A stretch of DNA of 64,000 nt from Streptococcus suis (GCF_024509525.1 NZ_JAMWEM010000009.1:18015-82014), one strand, 5' to 3'. Positions 8,449-17,442 are shown, counted from the first letter of the stretch. Notes: generated from the sequence alone by a model not told the origin. Translations and numbers: made by a program.

Positions 8449-8894
8449 TTTTTCACTCCAAATTCCTGATGATGTAGCAGGGCATTGACCGCCTTCAAAA
8501 TGGATTTTCGGGTAATAATCCCTAAAAACTGCCCCTCTTCCCCCACAACTGATAGGAAGGATTGGTCAACCAACTTACGCATGACTTCGGTCAAGTCATA
8601 GTCAGCTCCCACCGTCGCCACATCTGTTTTGGCAATTAAGGCGATGTCTTGACCCAGTTGGTCATCAGTCAACCCATTTTCAGACTGGTAACGGAGAATT
8701 TCCGTCAAGCCGATAGTTCCAAAGAAGCGATTGTCCTCCGTCACAACAGGCACACGAGAGTAGGTCATGTGACTGAGCAAGAGCTTGGCGTGGTCGATAT
8801 TGTGGGTATCGATGATGACCGCTAGCTTGTCTGCAGGAGTCAAAAAAGTTTCTTCCTGTTCTAATAAAAAGTTTTCAAATTGTGGTGCAATCAT
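8445..8894 (-). CDS. cbpB: CBS-pair protein, probable cyclic-di-AMP-binding CbpB
   Basis: 149 residues from the ATG at 8894. The same frame is open upstream to 9143, but that part overlaps yfcE and has no protein-like sequence. Two CBS motifs are visible: DTHNIDHAKLLLSHMTYSRVPVV and DLTEVMRKLVDQSFLSVVGEEGQFLGIITRKSIL-type segments. Proteins of this size in Firmicutes (DarB/YkuL, CbpB) bind c-di-AMP and in some species regulate the (p)ppGpp synthetase Rel; ligand binding here is inferred from family only. It overlaps yfcE and the xerD-like gene by ATGA. Confidence 0.8.
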   Translation of the reverse strand: MIAPQFENFLLEQEETFLTPADKLAVIIDTHNIDHAKLLLSHMTYSRVPVVTEDNRFFGTIGLTEILRYQSENGLTDDQLGQDIALIAKTDVATVGADYDLTEVMRKLVDQSFLSVVGEEGQFLGIITRKSILKAVNALLHHQEFGVKK

Positions 8895-9418
8895 CTGGCA
8901 ATTTCCTTCGCTAATGCTGGATAGGGCTGGTGTTGGCGGTTGTAGTAGGTTACCTGAAAGGCTTGGTCTGTTATGGTCACCAAGGCATAGAGGCACTCTC
9001 TGACCAATCCACGTGGCTGACTGACAGACCCTGGATTGAGAAAGAGGGTCTTGCCACGCACCTCCGCATCTGGCACGTGCAGATGCCCGTACAGACAGAT
9101 ATCCGCATCCACCTCCTGCGCCCAGAAGTCCAGCCGTTGCCAACCATAGTTAATCCCGTATAAGTGCCCGTGGGTTTGGGCAATCCGCAGACCACCAAGC
9201 TCCGTCACCAAGGTATCAGGATAGCCTCCTCTGTAGTCACAGTTACCATTGACAACGTAGATACCCTCCCAGAGTGAATCCTGACTGTCTAACTCAGAAT
9301 CCCCATTATGAAAAATCGCATCTACCTTGCCAAGATAATGATACTTTATCTCTTCTACAATCTGTCTATCCCCATGAGAGTCACTCATGACTAAGATTGT
9401 TTTGCTTGCTCCTGCCAT
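8891..9418 (-). CDS. YfcE-type metallophosphoesterase
   Basis: 175 residues with all motifs of the calcineurin-like YfcE/MJ0936 family: SDSHGD (metal site), HNGDSE, GNCD, THGH and GHLHVPD. These proteins hydrolyse phosphodiesters with two metal ions; the natural substrate is not known. Its start overlaps the 3' end of the rdgB gene by 28 bp, and its stop overlaps cbpB, so it is fully embedded in the operon. Confidence 0.92.
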   Translation of the reverse strand: MAGASKTILVMSDSHGDRQIVEEIKYHYLGKVDAIFHNGDSELDSQDSLWEGIYVVNGNCDYRGGYPDTLVTELGGLRIAQTHGHLYGINYGWQRLDFWAQEVDADICLYGHLHVPDAEVRGKTLFLNPGSVSQPRGLVRECLYALVTITDQAFQVTYYNRQHQPYPALAKEIAR

Positions 9419-10377
9419 ACTGGAAATGCCTCCACTAATTTTTCTAATGCTTGTGCACGGTGTGAAATCTGATTCTTTTCTTCCAAAGTCAGCTCCGCCG
9501 AGGTCTTGCCTGTTTCTCCCACCAAGAAAAGCGGGTCATAGCCAAAGCCGTTCTCGCCACGGCTTTCCATGCCGATATAGCCTTCCCAGTCCGCTTCCAC
9601 GACTAGACTTTCCCGATTAGGTGCAGCCATAACCAAGGTACAGTGGAATTGAGCAGATCGGTTTTTCAGGTCAAAGACCATGGCCAACTCATGCAAAAGT
9701 TTGGCGTTGTTGCTCTCATCTGTGGCATCTGGTCCTGAGAAGCGGGCGGACCAGACTCCTGGCATACCACCCAGCACATCCACCTTTAGACCCGAATCAT
9801 CTGCTAAAACCATTTTCCCAGTCAGCTCTGCTATGGTCTCGGCCTTGAGCCGAGCATTTTCCTCAAAGGTCATCCCCGTTTCCGCCACTTCTGGCAGGTC
9901 AGGGTAACTGTTCAGATTCTCCACCTGATAGCCAAACCGCTCGAAGAACTTGCGGAATTCTTTGGTCTTGCCCTCGTTCTTGGTCGCAATCAAGACAGTG
10001 TCACCCACCGCGGCCAACTGTCTTTTTTGTCCGAAGAAATCTGCCGTGCTAACTCCTGCTTGGGGGAGATGGACCAAGAGCAGTCTGTCCCCCTCGGTCA
10101 CTAAGATAGCCCCTTGGTGTTGGACAATGCTAAGAGCTCGCCCTTGCTGCTGGTTAATGGTATCCACCAAAAAGCGTAGGAAATGGAAGTGAGAAGTCAG
10201 TTTGACCACGTGCACTTGCAAGTCGTCAATTCCCAAGCCTTTTACCAAACTGTGAAACTGGTCTTGTGCTTCCTCATAGGCATGGTCATCACCAAAGCAG
10301 GTCAGGTAGTTAAAGCCCTCCCACTTGCCAATAAACCAGTTGTGTTCGTCCTTGTATTCGTATATCTTGTCTGTCAT
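9391..10377 (-). CDS. rdgB: XTP/dITP diphosphatase (RdgB/HAM1) with streptococcal N-terminal domain
   Basis: 328 residues, much longer than the ~195 of the basic family. The HAM1 domain starts near residue 127 with [18 protein letters not shown] and carries [24 protein letters not shown], the substrate pocket that removes deaminated purine nucleotides (XTP, dITP, ITP) from the pool. The first ~125 residues form an extra domain of unknown role, seen as a fusion in streptococci. It overlaps murI by 4 bp. Confidence 0.93.
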   Translation of the reverse strand: MTDKIYEYKDEHNWFIGKWEGFNYLTCFGDDHAYEEAQDQFHSLVKGLGIDDLQVHVVKLTSHFHFLRFLVDTINQQQGRALSIVQHQGAILVTEGDRLLLVHLPQAGVSTADFFGQKRQLAAVGDTVLIATKNEGKTKEFRKFFERFGYQVENLNSYPDLPEVAETGMTFEENARLKAETIAELTGKMVLADDSGLKVDVLGGMPGVWSARFSGPDATDESNNAKLLHELAMVFDLKNRSAQFHCTLVMAAPNRESLVVEADWEGYIGMESRGENGFGYDPLFLVGETGKTSAELTLEEKNQISHRAQALEKLVEAFPVWQEQAKQS

Positions 10378-11168
10378 AGTTCTACATGCTCCACTTCAAT
10401 GGCCATGCCCAGCCAGTTTTCTGCGATTTCACGAAAAGCTGTTGGGCTGGCTGTTGTGTAATATCGATGCTGAGTGCTGGTTTCTGTCCGACTGCGGTTG
10501 ATTTCAAAATAATTGAGCAAGACAGAGATGTCCCGAGCACATTCGGCTCCAGAGTCGATCAGCTTGACCTGTTGTCCCATAGCATTTTGAATAATGGGCC
10601 GCAAGAGCGGGTAATGGGTACAACCCAAGACCAGCGTATCTACCTTGCCCACCAAGGGACGTAGGGTTTCATAAACCACCTTTTTGGCTAAACTAGACTG
10701 GTAGTTATTCGACTCTACCAGTGGCACAAACTTGGGACAGGCCAAACTTTCCACCTGCATATCCGGCGACAGGGCCTGAATCTTCTTGCGGTAGATGTCT
10801 GACTGGACGGTCATAGCTGTTCCCAAAACACCAATTTTCCCAGATTGGCTGGCTTTGATTGCGGCCGATGCCCCTGGCAAAATCACTCCCAAAACGGGAA
10901 TGTCAAGCTTTTCCTTGACCTCTTCCCAGGCAACAGCTGTCGCAGTATTGCAGGCAAAGACGATCATCTTGACATTTTTGGTCAGGAGAAAGTCCACCAA
11001 CTGCCAGGTGTATTCTTTAATCTGTTCAGCAGGACGGGGGCCATACGGTGCCCGAGCTGAATCTCCGATATAGACGATTTCTTCGTGGGGCAACTGACGC
11101 ATGAGTTCTCGTGCCACGGTCAGCCCACCCACTCCTGAATCTAAAAATCCAATAGGTCGATTATCCAT
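10374..11168 (-). CDS. murI: Glutamate racemase MurI
   Basis: 264 residues. Both catalytic cysteines are visible in their motifs, FACNTATA and LGCTHYPLL, along with the N-terminal DSGVGGLTV. It converts L- to D-glutamate for peptidoglycan stem peptides. It is the first gene of the overlapping operon that runs to yidD. The gap to the upstream small gene is 66 bp and contains a weak GGGGAT/ATTCCC hairpin on the minus strand. Confidence 0.97.
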   Translation of the reverse strand: MDNRPIGFLDSGVGGLTVARELMRQLPHEEIVYIGDSARAPYGPRPAEQIKEYTWQLVDFLLTKNVKMIVFACNTATAVAWEEVKEKLDIPVLGVILPGASAAIKASQSGKIGVLGTAMTVQSDIYRKKIQALSPDMQVESLACPKFVPLVESNNYQSSLAKKVVYETLRPLVGKVDTLVLGCTHYPLLRPIIQNAMGQQVKLIDSGAECARDISVLLNYFEINRSRTETSTQHRYYTTASPTAFREIAENWLGMAIEVEHVEL

Positions 11169-11234
11169 ACATTCTTCCTGTACTTACCCGAAATAAAAGG
11201 ACTTGGGAATGAATCCCCAGCCCCAGTTGTTTAC

Positions 11235-11477
11235 TTATTTTTTCTTATTTGCTACTTTTTGTTGGCTCTTAATTTGGCGCAATACCTGCTGTACCTTTGC
11301 CTCGCTTGGTTTTTGACCCATTTGGCGCATCATCATGCGAAGGGCATTTTCATCTAAAATTGGCTTATCTGCGATATAGTTCTCCACTTGTTTGCGTGCT
11401 AAGAACATGCCCAAAGCTACGCCACCTGCAAGTGCTACAAGCACTAAAATAATTACTAAACCGATACCTAATTGCAT
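11235..11477 (-). CDS. UPF0154 (YneF-like) small membrane protein
   Basis: 80 residues. One N-terminal membrane helix (LGIGLVIILVLVALAGGVALGMFLA) is followed by the conserved UPF0154 segment ENALRMMMRQMGQKPSEAKV and a Lys-rich tail. The function is unknown. It lies between lysA and murI on the same strand and may head the murI operon. Confidence 0.9.
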   Translation of the reverse strand: MQLGIGLVIILVLVALAGGVALGMFLARKQVENYIADKPILDENALRMMMRQMGQKPSEAKVQQVLRQIKSQQKVANKKK

Positions 11478-11550
11478 ATCAATCTCCTCAATATTCTTAA
11501 TTCTACATAACTGTCTACATTATACCAAAATTCAACTTGTTTTCCAAGAC

Positions 11551-12798
11551 TTACCTGTCAAAATCAAATCCATATAGGGTTGCAAAGTAATCTTCTGGAG
11601 TTTCTGCCCGCCGAATCATCCGCGCTGTGCCATCTTCCTGCAAAAGGATTTCAGAGGAACGCAGACGACCGTTGTAGTTGTAGCCCATGGAGAAGCCGTG
11701 GGCACCACTGTCATGAATGACCAAGGTGTCTCCTACTTCTGCCTGTGGTAATTCACGATTGACCGCAAACTTGTCGTTGTTTTCACAGAGGGAACCAGCC
11801 ACATCCACCACTTCGATTGGCGCATCTGGGCGCGTGATATTGGTAATATGGTGGTAGGCGCCATAGAAAGCTGGTCGCATAAGGTTGGCTGCCGAGGCAT
11901 CGACACCGACATAGGTCCGGTAGGTTTCCTTGCGGTGCAGGACCTTGGTGATGAGGTGACCGTGAGGAGCCAGCATGAAGCGACCCAACTCGGTAAAAAT
12001 CTTGACCTCTCCCATACCAGCTGGCGTGAGAATTTCCTCGTAAACCTGACGCACTCCCTCGCCGATAACCGCAATGTCATTAGGCTCTTGGTCTGGACGG
12101 TAATTGACCCCGATACCACCTGATAAGTTGATAAAATCGAGCGTTACTCCTGTTTCTTCACGAATCTCCAAGGCCAGTTCGAACAACTGACGAGCCAATT
12201 CTGGATAGTAGTCATTGGTCACGGTGTTGGAAGCTAGAAAGGCATGAAGTCCGAATTCTTTGACCCCCAAGTCTTTCAATTCCTTGTAGCCCTTCATGAG
12301 CTGGTCCTTGGTCATACCGAACTTGGATTCTTCTGGGTGGTCCATGATGTCCGTTCCCAGCGAGAAGATTCCTCCAGGATTGTAACGGAGACAGACCGTT
12401 TCTGGAATCCCAGCAACATTTTTCAAAAACTCAATATGTTCATAGGCATCAAGGTTAATGGTCGCCCCAACTTTTCTGGCATAAACAAACTCTTGCGCCT
12501 GGGTGTCATTAGATGTGAACATGATGTCCTTAAAGCCCAATTTTTCACTCATCAGAACTTCTACATCTGTTGCACAATCCACTCCACAACCTTCTTCTTG
12601 AAGAATTTTCAAAATAGCGGGTGTTGGAGTCGCTTTGACCGCAAAATATTCCTTAAAGCCTTCGTTCCATGAAAAAGCTGCATTGAGGGCACGCGCCTTC
12701 TCGCGAATACCTTTTTCATCATACAAATGGAATGGTGTCGGAAATTGCTCCGTAATCGTCTCAAGAGCTTCTTTGCTAATAAATGGTGTTTTTATCAT
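11551..12798 (-). CDS. lysA: Diaminopimelate decarboxylase LysA
   Basis: 415 residues. It has the PLP-binding Lys in FAVKATPTPAI, the TELGRFMLAPHG segment and the GAHGFSMGYNYNGRLR C-terminal pocket of fold-type III decarboxylases. It makes L-lysine from meso-DAP. Streptococcal peptidoglycan uses Lys rather than DAP, so this is a biosynthetic gene. It has its own promoter and no lysine riboswitch can be seen in the 5' region. Confidence 0.93.
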   Translation of the reverse strand: MIKTPFISKEALETITEQFPTPFHLYDEKGIREKARALNAAFSWNEGFKEYFAVKATPTPAILKILQEEGCGVDCATDVEVLMSEKLGFKDIMFTSNDTQAQEFVYARKVGATINLDAYEHIEFLKNVAGIPETVCLRYNPGGIFSLGTDIMDHPEESKFGMTKDQLMKGYKELKDLGVKEFGLHAFLASNTVTNDYYPELARQLFELALEIREETGVTLDFINLSGGIGVNYRPDQEPNDIAVIGEGVRQVYEEILTPAGMGEVKIFTELGRFMLAPHGHLITKVLHRKETYRTYVGVDASAANLMRPAFYGAYHHITNITRPDAPIEVVDVAGSLCENNDKFAVNRELPQAEVGDTLVIHDSGAHGFSMGYNYNGRLRSSEILLQEDGTARMIRRAETPEDYFATLYGFDFDR

Positions 12799-12827
12799 CT
12801 CTCTACCTCATCAAAATATTTTTCCTA

Positions 12828-12833
12828 TTATAC
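12828..12833 (-). promoter_or_regulatory. Extended -10 promoter of lysA
   Basis: Minus strand TGGTATAAT about 30 bp before the lysA ATG; no good -35 is seen (TTCTTG at 17 bp). Confidence 0.55.
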
Positions 12834-12858
12834 CACAGAAACCCCTTTTCAAGAAATG

Positions 12859-12881
12859 AAAAACCCACTCATAAGAGTGGG
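12859..12881 (-). terminator. Orphan intrinsic terminator upstream of lysA
   Basis: Minus strand: CCCACTC-TTAT-GAGTGGG followed by TTTTTC. No complete gene ends here; it follows the short remnant at 12917-13000, suggesting a gene was lost upstream of it. Confidence 0.75.
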
Positions 12882-12916
12882 GAAATAAATAAGCAAAGAA
12901 AGCTATATTTAACAAT

Positions 12917-13000
12917 CTATTTGCTAAGGGGGACTGTTATCATATTCAACATCAAATCATGTTCAAACACAAGCTCACCAAGTAGTTTATCTACTTCCAT
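12917..13000 (-). pseudogene. Probable C-terminal remnant of a lost gene
   Basis: A 27-codon stretch beginning MEVDKLLGELVFEHDLMLN ends with a stop 36 bp before a terminator. The frame stays open a further ~65 bp upstream (reading IITYFVISVKN just before the Met) but no start or ribosome site is seen. The sequence is protein-like and weakly recalls the end of MNT-type nucleotidyltransferase domains; that is a guess. The best reading is the tail of a truncated gene that kept its terminator. Confidence 0.4.
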
Positions 13001-13004
13001 ATTC

Positions 13005-13033
13005 TTTACAGAAATAACAAAATATGTTATTAT
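13005..13033 (+). promoter_or_regulatory. Promoter of the small membrane protein gene
   Basis: -35 TTTACA (13005-13010), 17-bp spacer, -10 TATTAT (13028-13033), 29 bp before the ATG. Confidence 0.6.
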
Positions 13034-13062
13034 AAGGTATAAATATAAAACGAGGTGAGCAT

Positions 13063-13260
13063 ATGAAAAGTGAGACTATTTTTTACATCATTGTATTACT
13101 ATTGATTCTATCAGCAACCTTTCTAAAGTATGTATCCCTACCCGAAGCTACATACATGCTACTTTTCTTCAATTTCCATCCCAAAACAAACAAAGATAGA
13201 AGTCTCTTTATTCTCCTATTTCTTTTGTTGATAATTACTTTTAATTTACCGCATTCTTAG
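13063..13260 (+). CDS. Small hydrophobic membrane protein, unknown function
   Basis: 65 residues with two predicted membrane helices (IFYIIVLLLILSATFL and LFILLFLLLIITF) joined by a short polar loop (HPKTNKDRS). A strong ribosome site, GAGGTGAGC, lies just before the ATG and a plausible promoter precedes it, so it is likely expressed. I do not recognise a family. It has no operon partner and sits in a decayed region between lysA and pepC. Confidence 0.6.
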   Translation: MKSETIFYIIVLLLILSATFLKYVSLPEATYMLLFFNFHPKTNKDRSLFILLFLLLIITFNLPHS

Positions 13261-13631
13261 TATTAATATACAAAAATATAGCGTTTTGTCAAATAATTAT
13301 ATATTTCATCTCGTATACGTCCTACTTTGTTTCCTAACTCGCTGCCATCTCCATATCAGACAGGCTAGTTCCCTCAATCTCGTATCATTTGATCATTTTA
13401 TGGCAAATCAATAATTACTAGACACCTAGAAACCTTACGTTTTATGTTTCTAGGTATTTTTAATATAGGAATCCTTAGTATGATAATCCGCCCTAGAAAC
13501 ATGCGATTCGATAGTAAACATCCATGAAATGGCTAATAATACTGACGAGATCGTCACAATTCAAAAGACTCTTGCCCGCTCTGAATGCTCGTATACGTTT
13601 TTACAAGTGTCATCACTCTCCCATCTAAAAC
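13261..13631. other. Intergenic stretch without a recognisable gene
   Basis: About 370 bp with no convincing coding frame. It contains a + strand terminator hairpin (13424-13461) and two copies of the 11-mer CTCGTATACGT (at ~13310 and ~13589). It looks like eroded sequence. Confidence 0.5.
13424..13461 (+). terminator. Intrinsic terminator, far downstream of the small membrane gene
   Basis: Perfect 10-bp stem ACCTAGAAAC (13424-13433) with GTTTCTAGGT (13446-13455), followed by ATTTTTAA. It lies ~165 bp past the last + strand gene, so it may end that transcript or an unseen RNA. Confidence 0.75.
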
Positions 13632-13659
13632 TTGCAAAATAAATTTCTAGCGTTATAAT
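13632..13659 (+). promoter_or_regulatory. Promoter of pepC
   Basis: -35 TTGCAA (13632-13637), 16-bp spacer, -10 TATAAT (13654-13659), 28 bp before the ATG with AAAGGAG as ribosome site. Confidence 0.75.
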
Positions 13660-13687
13660 GTGTGTATCATAAAAAAAGGAGTCGCAT

Positions 13688-15019
13688 ATGTCAACATTAA
13701 ATCATGACTTTACAGAACAGTTATATGCTAACTATTTAGCCAATCCTACTTTCCAAGCAGTTGAAAACGCCGTGACCCACAATGGTCTCTTGAAATCCTT
13801 AGAAACGCGACAAAGCGCCATTGAAAATGATTATGTCTTTTCCATTGATGTAACAAAGGATGCTGTCTCAAACCAAAAAGCCTCCGGACGTTGTTGGATG
13901 TTTGCTGCCTTGAACACATTCCGCCACAAACTCATCTCTGACTTCAAACTGGAGAATTTTGAGCTATCACAGGCCCATACCTTCTTTTGGGATAAATATG
14001 AAAAGTCCAACTGGTTCCTGGAACAAATCATTGCTACAGCTGACCAAGAAATTGGTAGCCGTAAGGTAAAATTCTTATTGGATACCCCGCAACAAGATGG
14101 CGGTCAATGGGATATGGTTGTTGCCCTATTTGAAAAATATGGTGTTGTACCAAAATCTGTTTACCCAGAATCTATCTCATCTAGTGCCAGCCGTGAGCTC
14201 AATCAGTACCTTAATAAATTACTCCGTCAGGATGCACAAATCTTACGCAATCTGCTTGCCAAAGGAGCATCTCCTGAAGAAATACAAACGCAAAAAGAAC
14301 ATCTACTCCAAGAAATCTTTAACTTCCTAGCTATCAATCTTGGACTCCCACCACAAACCTTTGATTTTGCCTATCGGGATAAAGATGATGCCTATCACCG
14401 TGACACCAATATAACTCCTCAGGAATTCTACGATAAGTACGTTGGATTAAAACTATCTGACTACGTTTCTATTATCAATGCTCCAACCACTGATAAACCC
14501 TACAATCAATCCTACACAGTCGAATTGCTGGGTAATGTCGTTGGTGCACCTGCTGTACGCTATCTCAATATAGAGATGAATCGATTTAAAGAATTGGCTA
14601 TCGCTCAACTCAAGACGGGGGAATCGGTCTGGTTTGGTTCTGATGTCGGTCAAAGCAGCAATCGCCAAACAGGTATCATGGCAACCAATACCTATGACTT
14701 CTCATCCAGTCTTGGTATCAACTTTCACCAAGATAAGGCGGGAAGACTGGACTATTCTGAAAGTCTAATGACTCACGCTATGGTCCTGACAGGTGTTGAC
14801 TTGGATGACAAGGGTCAGCCGCTCAAGTGGAAAGTCGAAAACTCTTGGGGAGACAAGGTTGGGGACAAAGGATATTTCGTCGCATCAGATAGCTGGATGG
14901 ACGAGTATACTTATCAGATTGTTGTCCGAAAAGAATTCCTCACACCAGAAGAACTAACAGCTTATCAAGCTCAACCACAAGTCCTTGCCCCGTGGGATCC
15001 AATGGGAGCACTAGCATAG
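13688..15019 (+). CDS. pepC: Aminopeptidase C (bleomycin hydrolase family C1B)
   Basis: 443 residues, the usual size. The papain-type triad is visible: Cys in ASGRCWMFAALN, His in SLMTHAMVLTG and Asn in VENSWGDK. The C-terminus ends with the self-compartmentalising tail seen in PepC/Gal6. The enzyme forms a cytoplasmic hexamer that removes N-terminal residues from peptides, supplying amino acids to a peptide-importing bacterium. It is a single-gene unit with its own promoter and terminator. Confidence 0.96.
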   Translation: MSTLNHDFTEQLYANYLANPTFQAVENAVTHNGLLKSLETRQSAIENDYVFSIDVTKDAVSNQKASGRCWMFAALNTFRHKLISDFKLENFELSQAHTFFWDKYEKSNWFLEQIIATADQEIGSRKVKFLLDTPQQDGGQWDMVVALFEKYGVVPKSVYPESISSSASRELNQYLNKLLRQDAQILRNLLAKGASPEEIQTQKEHLLQEIFNFLAINLGLPPQTFDFAYRDKDDAYHRDTNITPQEFYDKYVGLKLSDYVSIINAPTTDKPYNQSYTVELLGNVVGAPAVRYLNIEMNRFKELAIAQLKTGESVWFGSDVGQSSNRQTGIMATNTYDFSSSLGINFHQDKAGRLDYSESLMTHAMVLTGVDLDDKGQPLKWKVENSWGDKVGDKGYFVASDSWMDEYTYQIVVRKEFLTPEELTAYQAQPQVLAPWDPMGALA

Positions 15020-15060
15020 ACATACAAAAAAAGAGGCTAAGCCTCTTTTTTTGTATGTCT
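15018..15060. terminator. Bidirectional terminator between pepC and the Bax1-I gene
   Basis: A 20-bp perfect inverted repeat (15018-15037 with 15041-15060, loop TAA) with internal A/T runs; it serves the two convergent genes. Confidence 0.92.
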
Positions 15061-15062
15061 TA

Positions 15063-15764
15063 TTAGTCTCTGCTCAATCCACCAAAGATACGGAGTAAGT
15101 TGAGGAAAAGGTTAATAAAGTCAAGGTAAAGCTGAAGCGCCATGGATACGACCCAACCTTGACCAACATTACCACCAGTTTGTTCGAAAACATTACGGAT
15201 ACGCTGATTATCATAGGCGATCAAACCTGAGAACACCAATACAGAAACGATAGACATCATGAAACTCAAACCTGAACTACGAAGGAAGATATTAATGACA
15301 CTAGCAATAATAATTCCCCAAAGAGCAGCGCGCAAAGCTTGTCCCATCGCTGATAAATCTCTCTTAGTAGTTGCTCCAATAACAGCCATAACAACAAACA
15401 TCAAGACAGCTGTCAGAAAGGCTGTCAAAACCGTCTCACCAGTATAGGCCCAAAGCACGATACTGATGGTAAATCCGTTGAGAGCTGAATAGCCGACAAA
15501 CATAGGCAGAGCCATAGGACTATTTTTAGCAGCCATAGCCGAAGCCGCAAAGACCAAGGCAATCTCTGCAATCATGATAATCCAAATAACCATTGGTGAA
15601 CTAGTTACGATACTGTAAGTAATGGGTAAAAATACTGTTGTTGCCAGAAAAGCAACTAAGGCTGAAATACCAAGACCAGCAGCAACAACTCCATAGATTT
15701 TTGCAAAAAAACGGTTAAGTGCAGTGTTATCAACTTGATTGATAATAAATTCATTATTGTTCAT
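15063..15764 (-). CDS. Bax inhibitor-1 family (YetJ-like) membrane protein
   Basis: 233 residues with seven hydrophobic segments and the family signatures FFAKIYGVVAAGLGISALVA near the start and LQLYLDFINLFLNLLRIFGG at the end. The Asp residues near the C-terminus form the pH-sensitive calcium site in YetJ. The likely role is a membrane calcium leak channel. The ribosome site is AAAGGAG. It lies 23 bp downstream of the HD-domain gene, probably in one transcript. Confidence 0.9.
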   Translation of the reverse strand: MNNNEFIINQVDNTALNRFFAKIYGVVAAGLGISALVAFLATTVFLPITYSIVTSSPMVIWIIMIAEIALVFAASAMAAKNSPMALPMFVGYSALNGFTISIVLWAYTGETVLTAFLTAVLMFVVMAVIGATTKRDLSAMGQALRAALWGIIIASVINIFLRSSGLSFMMSIVSVLVFSGLIAYDNQRIRNVFEQTGGNVGQGWVVSMALQLYLDFINLFLNLLRIFGGLSRD

Positions 15765-15787
15765 ATAAGACTCCTTTGTAATATGAA

Positions 15788-16270
15788 TTAGCTAAATCGC
15801 AAAATTTTTCGGCTTTTCCACCTGTCCTGCAAGGGTAAAGTTGCCTCACGAACAGCCCAGTACTTGTCTACACAGGTCACAATCCAAGCCTCCTTGTAAC
15901 GTGGTGGTGCCAAGGTCGCCCCAAACATATGTTTGATGATGATATCCTCTTCCACCTTATTAAGCTTGGTTAACTTGCGGGCATTGCGGACAGCGATTCG
16001 CGGATGCGTCCAAGCATGACTCTTGGTAAACTTGGTATCTCGCCAGTCGTAGAAAAAGAGGTCGTGGAGCAGACCACCCCTGGCCGTAGCCCGAGCGTCC
16101 CACCCAAACTTCTTCGCAATTTTATAGCTTGTGTAGGAAACATTGATCGAATGTTCCAAACGCGTAGAATGATAATGGTGGGTAATATCCCCCAGCTTCT
16201 GTACCTTGGGATTGGCAATTAAACGCCCCACATAGTGCATGTATTCCTTGTCTTGTTTGTAAACTGTCAT
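15788..16270 (-). CDS. HD-domain phosphohydrolase family protein
   Basis: 160 residues. The metal-binding HD pattern is complete: H in HSTRLEHSINVSY, HD in RGGLLHDLFFYDW, and a further H and D downstream (IIIKHMFG, CVDKYWAV). It is probably a nucleotide or phosphate-ester hydrolase; the substrate is unknown. It is conserved beside Bax1-I and SpoU methylase genes in streptococci as far as I recall. The start region GAGGAAATCATATG gives a good ribosome site. Confidence 0.82.
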   Translation of the reverse strand: MTVYKQDKEYMHYVGRLIANPKVQKLGDITHHYHSTRLEHSINVSYTSYKIAKKFGWDARATARGGLLHDLFFYDWRDTKFTKSHAWTHPRIAVRNARKLTKLNKVEEDIIIKHMFGATLAPPRYKEAWIVTCVDKYWAVREATLPLQDRWKSRKILRFS

Positions 16271-16316
16271 ATGATTTCCTCGTTTCTAGATTATACCACA
16301 GTTTACCGCTCTTGAC

Positions 16317-17057
16317 TTAAATAAAGCTAAAGAGCAAAATTCCAGCCGCCACCGCCACGTTCAAACTCTCCGCCTGACCAGGCATGGAGATATGGACCAG
16401 CTGGTCAGCCTCTGCTGCCACAAGTTCTGAAATTCCCTGCCCTTCATTGCCCATGACAATCGCAAAGCTGGCAGCAGGTTTGACCTCCTTATAGTCAACT
16501 GACTGGCTTGAAAGGGTCGTTGCGAGGACCTGCACCTGATTTTCCTGCAAATGCGTCAGGATCTCCGCTATGGGCATACGGTAAATAGGCAGGTGGAAGT
16601 GGCTGCCTTGCATGGACCGCAGGACTTTCATACTGTAGATGTCAGCCGACTTATTCGATAGAAAGACTCCGTCGTAACCCGCCGCATCCGCAGTGCGTAT
16701 CATGGTGCCGACATTGCCTGGATCCTGCACATCTTCTAGGACCAGGTAGCGTCCTGTCAGCTCTGTTGGCAAGGTCTGTTTAGGAAGCGCCAACTGGGCC
16801 ACGACCCCCTGCGGTGTCTGACTGTCTGCCAAGTCCTGCAAGACCTCTGGACTGACGACTTTGAGATTGTCTAGACCTGCTAGCCTGTCCACATAGTCTT
16901 CCAAGACGAAGACCTGCTCGATGACAACTCCTGCCTGCCGCGCCTCCTCCAACAAGTGCCAGCCCTCAATCAGATAAGAAGACTTGCGGTATTTTTTCTG
17001 GTGTAATTTCTTGGCCTCCTTGACACTGGTATTGGCCTTGGAACGAATGATTTCCAT
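16317..17057 (-). CDS. SpoU/TrmH-family RNA 2'-O-methyltransferase
   Basis: 246 residues from the ATG at 17057 (GAGG 5 nt upstream); an ATG at 17084 in frame has no ribosome site. An N-terminal substrate-binding domain (MEIIRSKANTSVKEAKKLHQKKYR) is followed by the SPOUT motifs DVQDPGNVGTMIRTADAAG, VMGNEGQGIS and SLNVAVAAGILLF. Such enzymes methylate ribose in 23S rRNA; the exact site is unknown. It is divergent from acyP. Confidence 0.9.
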   Translation of the reverse strand: MEIIRSKANTSVKEAKKLHQKKYRKSSYLIEGWHLLEEARQAGVVIEQVFVLEDYVDRLAGLDNLKVVSPEVLQDLADSQTPQGVVAQLALPKQTLPTELTGRYLVLEDVQDPGNVGTMIRTADAAGYDGVFLSNKSADIYSMKVLRSMQGSHFHLPIYRMPIAEILTHLQENQVQVLATTLSSQSVDYKEVKPAASFAIVMGNEGQGISELVAAEADQLVHISMPGQAESLNVAVAAGILLFSFI

Positions 17058-17090
17058 GCTTTCCTCATTTCTTTCGCTTTGCATTCATGA

Positions 17091-17096
17091 TATAAT
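17091..17096 (+). promoter_or_regulatory. Extended -10 promoter of acyP
   Basis: TGATATAAT with -10 TATAAT at 17091-17096, about 33 bp before the ATG; the -35 is weak (TTTCTT). Confidence 0.55.
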
Positions 17097-17128
17097 AAAA
17101 TTAAGTTCTTGTCAAAAAGGAGAAACTT

Positions 17129-17410
17129 ATGAGAAAGGTCAAAATGATTGCCTCTGGTCGTGTTCAGGGAGTCGGTTTTCGCTGGTCTGTACAGTTTTTA
17201 GCAGTAGAAATCGGTGATATTTACGGCAGGGTTTGGAACAATGAGGACGGGACCGTCACCATACTCGCCCAGTCAGAAAACAATGAGAAGCTCAGCTATT
17301 TTATCCATGAAATCCGAAAAGGCCCTTCCCGCTTGGCTAAGGTCAGCTATCTAGATGTCACCCTAGCTAACTTCAAAGACTATAAGGATTTTCAGGTAAC
17401 CTATAGATAA
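17129..17410 (+). CDS. acyP: Acylphosphatase
   Basis: 93 residues. The catalytic signature GRVQGVGFRW (Arg) and the later Asn-containing RVWNNEDGTV are present. It hydrolyses acyl phosphates such as acetyl or carbamoyl phosphate in the cytoplasm. It is followed 69 bp later by yidC, which also has its own promoter. Confidence 0.95.
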   Translation: MRKVKMIASGRVQGVGFRWSVQFLAVEIGDIYGRVWNNEDGTVTILAQSENNEKLSYFIHEIRKGPSRLAKVSYLDVTLANFKDYKDFQVTYR

Positions 17411-17413
17411 AAC

Positions 17414-17442
17414 TTGTATATTTTGAACAAAAAAAGTACAAT
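17414..17442 (+). promoter_or_regulatory. Promoter of yidC
   Basis: -35 TTGTAT (17414-17419), 17-bp spacer, -10 TACAAT (17437-17442), 37 bp before the GTG start. Confidence 0.55.

Noticed and set aside
8895..9143. Upstream extension of the CBS gene
   Set aside because: The open frame runs over yfcE, has no ribosome site and is Arg/Gly/Ser-rich nonsense; the CBS protein starts at 8894.
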